Positions 26,094 to 37,521 of a DNA stretch of 64,000 nucleotides are shown here, in pieces. The notes below the pieces were generated by a model. That model was not told the origin of the DNA, searched no databases, and saw only the letters and a program-made list of their open reading frames with translations. Made by a program: the position numbers and the translations under genes. Location of the stretch: the NCBI RefSeq assembly GCF_042453785.1, contig NC_091675.1, positions 384,501-448,500 of the forward strand, read 5' to 3'. The DNA comes from Malus domestica. Lineage: Eukaryota > Streptophyta > Magnoliopsida > Rosales > Rosaceae. How positions within the stretch are numbered: position 1 is the first letter of the stretch; each line of letters opens with the position of its first letter.

Positions 26094-27169
26094 ATCGATA
26101 TCTTTCTCTGCCAAGACACAAATATTAATTGAAGACAAAAGGGAAAGAGAATACTGTAGAGGGTCCAAAAATTCAATCAAAAATAATAGCCTCCACTCCA
26201 ACTCCTTATATTACATTCCAAATAATCTCATTCCCACCACATCATTACATCCAACACTAATTAAGCCCCACACCCCCCATCATTTATTCATATGAAATCT
26301 GCCCCCAACCCAACCCCACCCCTAGTCTAGAGACTCTGATTTCCTACTTCTCAAGTGCTTATGCAAAACAACTGCTTCTCCAATCACCGCATCATTCACC
26401 CAAAAGATCCAACTTTTATTCTGTCGATACTGTGAAAGGTCAACCCTAGCCAACCAGAAGGTGACACAAGTCTAGTGGATATTATGCTAGGAATTCTACA
26501 TAATCACGGCAACGGGTAAGGGATTGGCACTTGGCATTTGGCAACAAGGCAAAGGAGGCCAGGTCCGTGTGGACTTTTGAATGGATGGTTTTTTAATTTG
26601 TGAAAGATGAGGTGTAGGATTTTCTTTCTTTCTATTCTCATCTTTTTTCTCTACTCCTTTCACATATTATTTTTTATCTTATTATTTTTATAAAAAAATT
26701 AATATAAGATGTTAACATGGTTTAACTGTGATCGTTCAAATAGGAGAAGAGATTAGAAAGAAAGATAATCCTTCTCTGAAAGCCAAACCAACAGAGAGAC
26801 ACGTGTCCGTCGCTACTTCTTTCCATTCCCCCTTTAATGAACTTTAATATTCATGCTTTTTCCTGGAAAATGTTGTCCCCTTCATTCATGTTCGTACGTA
26901 CGAGCTGCATTATTTTCTCTTTCAACTAAAGCAAGTTTATCAACGGTTGTTGGTTATTTTAGTTTTCTATGCTAATTTACTAGTTAGGGTCCATCTAGTA
27001 ACGTTTTATAAAATAATTTAAAACTGTTTTGTAAAACAAAAATGATAACGGAATTTTTGCAGATTTGAAAACACGTCTTGTATTTTAATTCAAGAACAAT
27101 TTTTTTGAATGAAAACATTGAAAATGCGAATAGTACCAAATATCAAATAATAATATAAATTTGTGTTTG

Positions 27170-27720
27170 GAAGCAATTGGCGATGAGGTAGGGATGGTGA
27201 TTGAGACGAGAGTGATGTTGGTAGCAATAGTGGTTGAAGCGTGATAATAGTGGTGACAATATGAGTAGTTAAAATAGCAGGATAGAGGCAATTGGTGGAG
27301 AAGTGGTGGTGGTGGTAGTAGCAGTGGCAACTGCTGCAATGGTGGCATATGATGGTTGTGAAAATGGAGGTTGAGCGATAGGGATGATGGTGGCGGATAT
27401 GGTGGAGGTGGTAGTGTCCATGGTGAGGGTAACAAGGTGGAGAATGTGGTGATGGGGGTGGTGGCAATGGTGGTAGCTACAATAGTGAGACGGTTGAGGT
27501 GGTGATGGCCAAGGTGACTATGGCGGAAGTCCAGGTGGTGGTGGTCATGCTGAAATGGTGGCGGTAGTGTGGGTTGTGGCAATGATGATATGTTAGAGAT
27601 GGTGGTGGCTGTGGTGGTGAGGGTGATGGTGAGAGGAGGTGGTGATAATGGTGAAATTGTGGATAATGTGGTGATTGTGATGGTGGCAATGGCGAAGACG
27701 GTGATGGTAAATATGATTTT
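27170..27720. repeat. GGT/GTG-rich low-complexity block
   Basis: Plus strand is dominated by irregular GGTGGTG, GTGATGG and similar triplets for about 550 bp; the minus strand gives His/Pro/Thr-rich frames that are artefacts. Many G runs are short (GG, GGG), so quadruplex potential is modest. Confidence 0.8.
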
Positions 27721-30068
27721 ATTTGATGTTAATCTTAACTTAACTTTTTTTTAATGTATCTTTAATTTTCTATTATTTAAAAATTGTTCTTGATACACAG
27801 AGGAAACATCAATTTGATGTTCTACAGAACTTAGGCTAAATATTATTTTCTGCACTTTTCGTTTTCTGAGTTTATTTTCATAAAATAATATGTCGGGTGC
27901 ATTTTTCACCCCGTTTTTATATCTACAAAACAAAAAACTTGCAAACCTTAATGAACAAGCCCTCACGTACACCGATATAAACACAAAATACTAACATATT
28001 AATAAAGTTAAAATACGAATAATATTACGTTACTGATTTGAAATACCACAAAAGCATACATATCATATTATTGATTTGATTTTTTCTTGAGATAACTCAT
28101 CTCGTGTACGGGAGAAAACTTTTTTTTTTTTGGGGTCACATGTAGGGGAGAAACTTAAGTACAACTCGGTTAAAGTTTTGTCGTGATTAGCTCTCCCTCC
28201 TCACGTCTGTCCCTCTTCTAACCTAACAGATCTCGTGAGCAAACAAATAACCTCAAAATACACACCATGTTGCAACTAAAAATTTTGCGGTTTATGTAAT
28301 TAATTCTCCTTCTTGGGTCAATTAGTTATGTTATAGAAACCATCGAACCGGGTCCCACCGGAAGCTATCTTCCGGACATTGAGGCCACCTGTCGTAGTAC
28401 CGTCCGAGGAAGAGAAAGCCAAAAGTGATGGTCTAATCTTAAACTAGATCAGAGTTCGTGAACTGCAAGCCAGCGATTGCAGGGATCGTGTGATCATAGA
28501 AGAAACACGTTGAGTGTTTCGGCCCCACGCCTGTTCTTTTTTCTGTTTTTCAAATTTAAAGACTTGGAAATGTATCTTCTTCGAATCTTTTCCATCAATA
28601 AATTCAGACCTTCTAAATTTAATTTAACAATTATAAACAGTAATTTTTAAAAAAATTATAATCACTTTAACTGTTGGATCAAATTTTAAAGATTCAAATT
28701 AGATGATTTGATGAATTTAAGAGAAAACATCCGAAGAGGAACCCTTTTCCAAAGACTTTGGCAAAGTTGTTCGCGTGGGGGCCCACGACCCAAGGTTGAA
28801 TCACATGGGTCGTCGCTAGCTGCTGACAAGTGCATAAATTTTGGTAATCTTCTTAGGATGCAGATTTTCTGCACTCACATTTTTCGTGTTTTTTTATTTG
28901 TATGATTACAGTTAAATCACGTCAATATTTTATATTATTATTTATTTTTATCTTCTTATATCTATAAAAAATAATATAAAATATTGAAGTGGCTTAACCG
29001 TGATCATACAAAACAAGAGGGCAGGGAATGGCACAGAAAATGAGAGGGCAGAGAATCTGCCTCTATCTTCTTAATCTTCGTTTCAACAAACATAGTAGGT
29101 TTTGATTGGGTATTTTAATTTTATTTTTTATTAATAAAAACTCATATATAACCAGAGAAATGTTAAAGAAAATCTCAAAAGTGAAGCTTTATATGTACTT
29201 TTTGGTAGTTTACAATTAATGTTAATTTTCATGTTAACATTATAATAAAATATCATAACAATAATATGAGACGGCAAAAATTTTGACTATGTGAAGTGTG
29301 AACAAAACAGTCACTCCGCGCAATCGATTGTTAGAATTTTGGTGCACATCATACTTTGTGTTTCACGTGCCGACTTGGTTGTGTTTCACGTGCTGACTCT
29401 CATGTTTCGTTAGGCTTTAGGTTGTACAGTCTAAAATGAAAGCTTGGGCTAAACTAGAATTTTCAATCAGTCACTTTCAAGGTAAACCCAAGCCCATATC
29501 AATTTAAGGTTTGGATCGAAATTCTTGAAATACCGACCCCTATTTCGAATTTTCCTTTACTTTGGGGTGTGTTCGGTTTTTTGCCAAACTATAAATCAAA
29601 CAGAAATTACTTCAATTTTTTTAGTTCGGATTTTCTTTCAGTTTATTTTTTCTTTTTTTTTTCTTCATTTCGGTTTTAACGATTTGGTTTGAGTTTAGTT
29701 CGGTTTTTTTTTTTTTTCGATTTGGTGTTCAACTCCATTATTTTTTGTTTTCGAACCCACCCCTACTTTATATGAGCCCTATCTATTTAAATCTAATTTA
29801 AGATGCAGGTAGGAGCATTGATACTATGCACTACAACAAACATATTCACCTTAACGATTATAAATGTAGGTATGACCACATTTGCAAAATTTTCCTATAA
29901 AACTTCTACAGTTTTCATTTGGAAAAACAAAATAGCCTTACGCAATTTTTTTTTAATATGTAAATCCAATGATTTCGGAGGTTAACAGTCCCCATCCCCC
30001 CCCCCCCCCTTCTTTCATTGTATCTAGGGAAATGTTAATGGAAATTTTTGTTACCTCATTTTTTTTTT

Positions 30069-30176
30069 ACACAATATTTTAAAATATTGATACAGAAATT
30101 GAGAACACAATATTTTATAATATTGATACAGAAATTGACAACACAATATTTTATAATATTGATACGGGAATTGACG
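30069..30176. repeat. 36-bp tandem repeat, three copies
   Basis: Units begin ACACAATATT at 30069, 30105 and 30141. Each contains the palindrome AATATTTTATAATATT (first unit slightly different) and an ATTGATAC(A/G) box. Confidence 0.9.
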
Positions 30177-31390
30177 CAGAATTCATGAAAATTTTCATTT
30201 TTAAAAGAGTTCTCTTTATCATTTCCCATCTATATCTCATAGTTGCAAATTTGTGTAAGAAATTATTTCTACCGTCTACTCGCCTTTCCTTTTCTGTTTG
30301 GCATTTGCAATACAAGGCATGCGACGTGGCAATCCTGTGATTTATTGTTACAGCTGGCGATACACTGATTAGGTTTGCAATCAATGAATCTAAACCATTT
30401 TTTGGAAGGAATTTCAACTTTCAGGTGGGAACCCTGAATCAAGTTCAATAGTTTTTTTCTTTCGAAATAAGGAATTAAAATTTCACACGCACATAAAATA
30501 CGAAACCCGTGGGCTCCTAAAACTAAAACTGCAAGCTTTTCATGAGCCCGTGCACTTCGGTTTCGGGGTTTCAGATGGTCAATCTCAATCCACCAACCAG
30601 GAGGCCCACTTGCTCCCCTTTCATTCCAAGGCAAGTCAAATTTCGCCACGACGTGGCCCAACGCCCCTCTGCCAGGATGTCCACCACTAGTCAGCTAAAC
30701 TTTACTGGGGAGCTCAATCATGCGACCCAGGTGACCCGACCTGCTTGTGCTCCCTACCATTTAAACCATATTCACAATTTATGCTTTTCCAAGCGTTCAC
30801 GCTTTCTTAAATGTTGGTAACTTAAAACTTCACCAGCATCGTCAGAAATATAGAATTGAACGAAGTTACATTGATTAGAACAGACAAATATCTTTTTTTA
30901 TTTATTATAACTATAGTTTATTGTGAATTCATAACCAATTGTTTCCAGTCATGTTTATTTTATATTTTGACACAACAAATAAAATAGACTCGAGTAACAT
31001 TTAATTGATCACAACCTATCACATCTAGCCCACCAAACGAGGCCCTAAGTTCCAGTTACCTTCTGTAGAGTTCAAATTACTGCTCGTGCTGCTTGCAAGA
31101 AATATTTGATCATACATGGAGATTGCACCGATATCAATACAACTCAGAAAATAATAATTTCGACCCGAAACAATAACAATAATAAACTAATTGCTAATAT
31201 CAAATTTTTTGAAAATACAGTAGCAAAAATGGTTGATGTTTCGAATCAAAAGTGATAGGTACCATGAATGAATGCCAATGGATTCGAATGCTAATCAGTC
31301 TTAATGGACAGCTAATCACCAACCCACGGTGGAAACAAAAGCACAGCTAGCTTTTGCTTTTTCTCTGCAATATTTTCGTTTGTTTCTTAA

Positions 31391-31789
31391 TCAGCACTGA
31401 TTTTCAGACGAATCGAGAGACTGAACAACCGGGTGGAGTTTGGCCCGACAAACCGGACAAAACGAGTGTTTCGAAAGCCAGGTATCGGCGCACAGCAGAT
31501 GGAAGGCGTGGTTACAACCGGGAACCACCCGCGCCGGTTGCTCTCCCTCGATATCGTCCAGACACACCGCGCACTCCCTCCTCTCCGCCATCACCTCTTT
31601 CCCCGTAATTTTAGGCAGCTTGTCGAGTTCTGACGCCGACAATCCATTCTCGGAAATCTGCTTGACAGGTAGCCCAACGTTGGCGGCTTGGTTGTTCGTA
31701 GCGTACCATAACAGACAGACGTACACTACGAACACCACGCTCATCCCCACGCACGGCACAAAGATCGCCAAAAACACCGAAACCAGCAT
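31391..31789 (-). CDS. RING-H2 E3 ubiquitin ligase, ATL23-like
   Basis: Intronless, 132 residues, typical for small ATL proteins. An N-terminal membrane anchor (about residues 3-29) is followed by a GLSASELDKLPKIT segment corresponding to the ATL GLD motif, then a RING-H2 domain: Cys73, Cys76, Cys92, His94, His97, Cys100, Cys111, Cys114, with the E2-contact tryptophan at 104 (DTWL). It would be a membrane-bound E3 ligase. Sequence and size most resemble Arabidopsis ATL23 as I recall it. It is followed at the left by the gene-poor interval. Substrates unknown. No lesions. Confidence 0.9.
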   Translation of the reverse strand: MLVSVFLAIFVPCVGMSVVFVVYVCLLWYATNNQAANVGLPVKQISENGLSASELDKLPKITGKEVMAERRECAVCLDDIEGEQPARVVPGCNHAFHLLCADTWLSKHSFCPVCRAKLHPVVQSLDSSENQC

Positions 31790-34480
31790 TTCGAGACAGT
31801 GGACCAGAAAATTTGAGTTCTATAGCAGACCTAGGGTTTTTTTAGGGTGGCTGGTGGAGAAGTTGGTCAAGTGAGGAGTGATGTTGTTGTGTGCAGCAAA
31901 ACGTAGCGGAAAGTAGGGTTTTTCTTGAAAGACGAAACAATAAGTTATGGAAAAATGAGAAATAAATAGCATGGCTTGGGGAGATGGAAACTAGGAAAGT
32001 GAGGTGGTGCCTGGCTGGGTGGTTTACAGTGTGACTAGGCAATGTTGACGTGGGTCGGTTATTTGGTCCGCAGCGGTTTATATTTGGAAGGAGATTATTC
32101 ATTTCGTATACAGGTTTTTCCCCCTCTGTTCACGCGTTTCTTATTCCGCAAGTAAAAGCGCAATATCTTGGTACAGCTATTGTTGATTGAATAATGCGGG
32201 AGACAACTAATTTGAACCGTCAAATCATGTCATCTCATGCGGTAACTAATTTGTACATGTCACATCAGTTAATAAATTAATATTTTCTTTGTTGATTTAT
32301 TCTTTTCAAATTAGTTCTCCAACACAACAACACTAAACTTTACAGTCTCTCTCCTCCTCCCACCCACAAGCCCAACCACAACCCCTTCCACTAATCGCAT
32401 TCAGTCACCGTCGGCAGTCCAAGATTAAGAGCAAATTTTGGGTCTGAAATCGACTTCGCACATATCCCAACTTCTTGGGTGCGGCAGAGAGAGTGATGGT
32501 GCCGTGGTGGGTGACGGGTCTCGAGGGAGAAAGAAATTGTGAGGTGTGGTGTCGTCGTGGCTGATGGTGTTGATGCATTGTGGCCCACAACTTGTGGGCA
32601 ATTTCCTTCAATTTGGAAATTGTAGTTTCCTCTTTTTATTAACAGAGTGATGATTCTCGTCGGATCCTTTTTGTTAAGATTTCAAATTACATTCGTTTAT
32701 CGTACATTGTGTATTTAGAAATCATTGTAAATTTTTTATTTAAAATTGAATATAAACAGTACCTGACGAAAACTGACGCACGATGCACGAATGTGATTGG
32801 AGGATCATCGAGATCCTCACAAAGAGGATATGGCGATGATCCTCTCTCTTATTATCGAGGTTGAGATCCTAATATGTGGCCGAAAAGAGACATAGATCAA
32901 GATATATTTGTTGCTAGTTATTCACTATACAAATCTCGAAATTTAAACTTATCCAACATTTATAATTAAGGTGGTGACACCACCGTCACTTGAGGATGGT
33001 AAACAAAAATATTCCAGCGTAGTATTGGAGAGGCGAGGTGTGTGATTCTATAATGGAGTCGCTGGCAAGTTGGTGATGGTTTCAAAACTAAGGGACTGGG
33101 TGATAATTGGCTGTCCAGGAAAAACTTCTTTAAGGGCATTATGTTGATAGAGTAGCGAATGCAGCGACACATCAATTGGCGCGCTTTGTTTATTGACATC
33201 ACAAAAACTGTGTGTGGTTTCAAAAACCTCCAAATATTATTTCAGACCTCTATCTAGATAATGTTTAAACTTTATATTATGATGTGGAATGCTCTTTCGT
33301 TTCGTCCGAGTTGAAAATCTCTGACAAATTTTATTGAGATCTCAATAAAACACCCTTTTACGAATGATCCTAGATCATCGATGAATATCATCCTTCTCTT
33401 AAAAAGAAAAAAAATCAAACTCAATTTTCCGGTATGTCCCTAAGAAAAGAATATGTTTCTCTTGGTAACTCTTTTAAGTCAGCGTGGGCCCTCGTCGGCC
33501 TTGGCGCACTCCGCAATTTACTAAAAAGGCCCACAAGGAATTAGAAACCTTATTCTGTTGTTTGCCAGTTGGGGGATTGAGGAGAGATAGACCCATGAAA
33601 TATGGACCAAATTCTTTAGCTCGAATCATAAATAATTGGTGTACACGATCAAACATTCCTGAATTTGATGCCCTGCAACTTACCTCTAGTTGTCCACCAT
33701 GCCACATAACTCCTCACAATGATAACCCTATAATTGCAAATTATTATAGGTTTCTTTTTTTTTTTGATTGACAATTCTAATATGATCGTTCAACTAAAAT
33801 TTTGGTTCGGTTAGTAAGAAGTATGGCCGTTTTTTGAACTCTAGTTTGATTTCTCCTTCCTAAAGATTATAGTTACAGGATCACATTTTTGAACGGAGAA
33901 AAATGATTTCAGCATATGATTCATATGCTCACTCTTCTTTATTTGTGCCTCATGTTGCTATTTTAATTTATTAACTAAATGTCAGAAATAAACAAACGTT
34001 GGGAAAAATAGAAGGGAGTGGGGCAAATAACTTCTCCAAAAAAATGATTGAGCGTGTAAACACTTGGGCCGTCTAATATATTTCCTTGACATTATTCGTG
34101 TAGACAATTACGCTGTCTGATTTGGTAGGAGCCCAAATTTTACCAATTCAATTGGGATGTTTTACCAACCAATTTAGCAGAAGGCCGGGGAAGATACAAA
34201 TTTGGTGTGTTTTTTTTTGTTTTGTTTTTGTTTTTGAGTACATCAATATTTTCATGGGAGGGGGAGTTTTACTAAGCCACACAATAGACAACCTAATTTG
34301 GTATTGAATTCGTCGTTCCTGAAATTCAAACTTAAGATCTCTCACTTCTAAATGATTAAATGAAGAGTAATACTATCAGACCGTAGCACGAAGTGGCTAA
34401 AGTTGGTTTTAAATATTAATTTACTATAAATATTTTTTCAGATTCCATGGAAAATACATTTGCTACAGGCGGCTATATGT
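31790..34480. other. Intergenic, repeats only
   Basis: No gene supported. Frames at 32391-32611 and 33474-33771 overlap on both strands and match nothing I know. A SINE-like copy is at about 34240-34400. The segment around 32640-32830 has partly inverted GGATC-rich ends and may be a degraded MITE. Confidence 0.5.
34240..34400 (-). repeat. Diverged SINE-like copy
   Basis: Minus strand reads GCCACTTCGTGCTACGGTCT and then an AAGTGAGAGATCTTAAG block corresponding to the tRNA-like head of the other copies; the interior is more diverged. Confidence 0.5.
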
Positions 34481-34565
34481 AGTCTTGTCTCGGTGCGGTT
34501 CAGGTGATTTACCTTATAAAGTCCACTCGAAGAAAAGGAGAGAGAGGCGAAGGAGAAAAAAAAAA

Positions 34566-35990
34566 ATGGCGGAAGCAAAGCACAGAATCCTTAAACTCGA
34601 AACAGCTTTAACGTTGTTGTTCGTTCTAGTTTTGAACGGATGCGCGCAGAGCTTGCCACCTTCGAAATACGATGGGTTTTTGTACGGACATCGCCGAGTT
34701 GACTCGGATTCGATCCTGATCGAGGCCTTCTTCGACCCGATCTGCCCAGACAGCAGGGACTCCTGGCCGCCCCTCCAACAAGCCGTCGAGTACTACGCCC
34801 CTCGCGTCTCGGTGGTAATTCACCTGTTACCCTTACCGTAAGTAAAAAGATTCCTCCATCTCTGCCTATATTTTCCTCAGAAATTGGATCAGTAGGAGTT
34901 GAAGTACTGTACTATTTGAGAGATCGATTGCATGTTATGAATTTGAAGTCAGAAGATTATGGATGAGGAACAATCAAAGTGATTAAATTAAAGAAAATTA
35001 AACTGACAAATAAACAAGGCTTAATTTTGCAAAATTCAGACTTTGAGGCGACCTTTACCCTGACTGGTAAGTATGAAATTACTCAAAAAAATATTGTTTC
35101 TGAAACTGCAGTTACCACGACAATGCTTTCGTTAGTTCTCGGGCTCTGCACATCGTAAATCAGCTGAAAAAATCTGCCACGTTCCCGTTGTTGGATTGGT
35201 TCTTCAAGAATCAGGTTAAGATCACTTCACTAGCTTTTATTTGTTGCATATCTTTTTTGGGTGCTGATGCTGATGCTGATGCTCTACTTACTTTTTCATT
35301 TGATACTACTGGTCTGTCAGCAATCTGCATTATATAGATTAAATTTCTTGAATTGCTCTCGGGAATTCACTTATTCGATCCATTACTCAGCTGCTAGGCG
35401 AATTCGCTGGATTTCGGGCTCATATTTCTCAGATGAAACCTATTATTTTCCTTCTTTTTTATACAAGGAGTTGGTTGCTGCCTGGTAGTTTATTAGCCGA
35501 GATATCTATGTGTTGTTGGCGTTGAAGTTTCTTTTGATCTGAACTTGTTTCAAAAAATTAAACAGGAGAGGTATTACAATGCTCAAACTCGCAACATTTC
35601 CCGGGCTGCTGTTGTAAATGATATAGTGAACTCTGCCACACAAGTGATTGGGAACTCCTATCATAGCGCCCTTGAATCCGGCTTCAATGACCGGAAAACG
35701 GACCTCAAAACAAGGGTTTCATTCAAGGTACCGTAGTATATCATTTCTTTGTTACACATGTGCTTCAAATTACTCGTATAATCTTTTTTTTTTCATGTCG
35801 AATGTCTTTCATCCTGCAGTATAGCACTTCGAGAGGGGTGTATGGAACGCCTACTTTCTTTGTCAATGGATTTGTACTGCCTGGTTCTGGATCCACTCTA
35901 GATCTGAATGGGTGGAAAAAAGTCATTGATCCATTAGTTGTCGGTAACGGGGTGCCAAAGAGCCAAGGAAATATGCACTTCTTCTTGTGA
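34566..35990 (+). CDS. Secreted DsbA/thioredoxin-fold protein (At1g20225-like)
   Basis: Four exons: 34566-34837, 35112-35214, 35566-35727, 35820-35990; phases agree; 235 residues. A cleavable signal peptide covers about residues 1-28 (LLFVLVLNGCAQS). The thioredoxin fold shows an N-terminal FFDPICPDS motif in which Cys60 is followed by P-D-S, so the CXXC pair is reduced to CXXS, and a cis-proline loop GTPTFFVNG (Pro190). A CXXS site suggests isomerase- or chaperone-like action rather than full oxidation. It is probably in the secretory pathway or apoplast. Sequence and position match the At1g20225/At1g76020 family as I recall it. TATAAAG lies 50 bp upstream of the ATG. Confidence 0.9.
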
Positions 35991-36467
35991 AGGATTGATT
36001 GAGCTATATGCTTGATGTGCTTGGTTGGTTGAAGAATAAACTCTACAAAGCTGGTTCCGGTGTATATATTTATTTGTGAATTGTTGTCGTGGAATTAATG
36101 ATTTGTAACCATTATGAAAAATGGATCCACTCTGCTCAAGACTTTTGCACCTCTTGTGACATAATATTGCGATTACCTTGGTAGGAAGGTTTTTTTTTTC
36201 CAATTAACCTTGACAAAAGCACGTAACCAATTGGCCTTGCGGCATTTGAACGCAAAAAAAAAAAAAAAAAAAAAAAAAAGGGCCTTGCGGCATTTTGTGT
36301 TCACTTGGTTTTTTCTATCATTTATTTTTTATTTTTGAAAAGGGACCAGTTGGTGGATTTGACACAGCAGTCCACCATTTTAGGGGCGGAGAAAATTCAC
36401 AGAGGTATTCACTTGGTTGGCCCTCACGAATTGGACATATGAAAGAGGTTTTATTATTATTATTATT

Positions 36468-36836
36468 TTAACATATGATATTATATACATTAAGGTAGTG
36501 GAGTGGGCTAAGGACTGATTTGGTATTGCTTTGCTTTGAAAAAAAACTGCTTTTAATGTGTTGTGAGAATAAGCTCATTTTTGCTGCTTCATGTTTTTAG
36601 CTTTTTTTCATCCAAAACTGTGAAAATAAGCTGTTTTAAAGTGTTTACCAAACACTTTTTTGAGTTTAGCATTTTTTTATACCTACTTTTTATAAAAGCA
36701 CCTCAGTAGCAAACTAGTATTAAACCTCACAATGGACTAGCAATGTAGTTCAACTTTGGCTTTGACGAGAATCGAACCTAAAACTCACTTGTAAATAGAG
36801 GAATACCATCAAACCGTAAACTAAATGAGAATATGA
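36468..36836 (-). repeat. SINE-like repeat split by a MITE
   Basis: The tail (GATATTATATACATTAAGG-type) lies at 36474 onward and the tRNA-like head, GGTTCGATTCTCG on the minus strand, lies near 36764-36776. Between them 209 bp of another element are inserted. An ATT-repeat lies at its left edge. Confidence 0.65.
36512..36720. mobile_element. PIF/Harbinger-like MITE nested in SINE
   Basis: Inserted between GGGCTAA and TAAACCTCAC of the SINE-like repeat; TAA is duplicated at 36509-36511 and 36721-36723. Ends GGACTGATTTGGTATTGC and GCAAACTAGTAT are related to those of the element at 52187-52523. Confidence 0.65.
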
Positions 36837-37105
36837 ACCAGTTTAAAACCAAATTAAAAGTTCAAAGGGCAGAGCACGGCATTGTCAACCATGTTTTTAT
36901 TCATTGAAATTGCAAGAGTAAGAGGCCCAGTGTCGTATGGGCCGGCCAGCCTCTACTTAGCCCTAAGGCTGTCTCGGGCCCAGGGCTATTTCAATATGTA
37001 GTCAGACGGCCCAAATTGTGGATTTTGGGAGGGGAAGTAGTAACTGATTGGAGACAGAGACGGGGGAGGAAGTAAAGGTGGTGGTTAGGGTAGTTTCGTG
37101 AGGAG

Positions 37106-37112
37106 TATATAA
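37106..37112 (+). promoter_or_regulatory. TATA box of the Alba gene
   Basis: TATATAA; the noncoding first exon (about 37140-37230) and a leader intron (donor GGTACG near 37230, acceptor AAATTAG ending near 37510) follow. Confidence 0.6.
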
Positions 37113-37521
37113 GCCAAGAGATACTCACCGTGCGAATTAGGGCGTAAAAGAAAAACGAAGCCGTAGAAGAGGGCTCTTTTTTGTGTGGAGCGCTTACTTA
37201 TCCTTTTTTGAACCACCACCACCACCACCGGTACGTTCCCTTTCCTCTCTTCGTCCAGATCCAACCCTCCGTTTCCTTCTCTCTCCTCTCGATTTTGCAT
37301 GTTCCGCCTCCTTAGCTCTTGTTTGGTTTCCGAGAAAAACCTTTTTCCCGATAATTTTTTTGATTTTGTTGTTTGTGTTGAGCTGTGCTTTTGGGACCTG
37401 GTTTTCTCTTGTTTGTCCTGGAATTTGTATAGCGTGATGGCTTAATTTTATTCATTTTTTCTTGTTTTTGTATTTTGGAGATGGTTAATTTTGTGTTTTG
37501 AAAAAAATTAGGGCGGAAGAG

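Larger units (their letters stand above)
26094..31390. other. Gene-poor 5.3-kb interval
   Basis: No gene is supported. It holds a G/T-rich low-complexity block (27170-27720), a 36-bp tandem repeat (30069-30176), and a recurring motif of the type TTAACnGTGATCGTTCAAA near 25210, 26715 and 28991 that indicates fragments of one dispersed repeat. Two CACGTG G-boxes in a short direct repeat lie at about 29365 and 29387. Open frames here are products of biased composition. Confidence 0.6.

Noticed and set aside
27085-27752. His/Pro-rich and Val/Gly-rich frames on both strands
   Set aside because: They come from a GGT/GTG low-complexity block; composition alone explains them.
29350-29400. Two CACGTG boxes as a light or ABA response promoter
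   Set aside because: No gene lies close by, and the boxes are part of a short direct repeat.
32391-32611. Two overlapping Thr/His-rich minus-strand frames
   Set aside because: Short, low-complexity and in different frames over the same bases; no family recognised.
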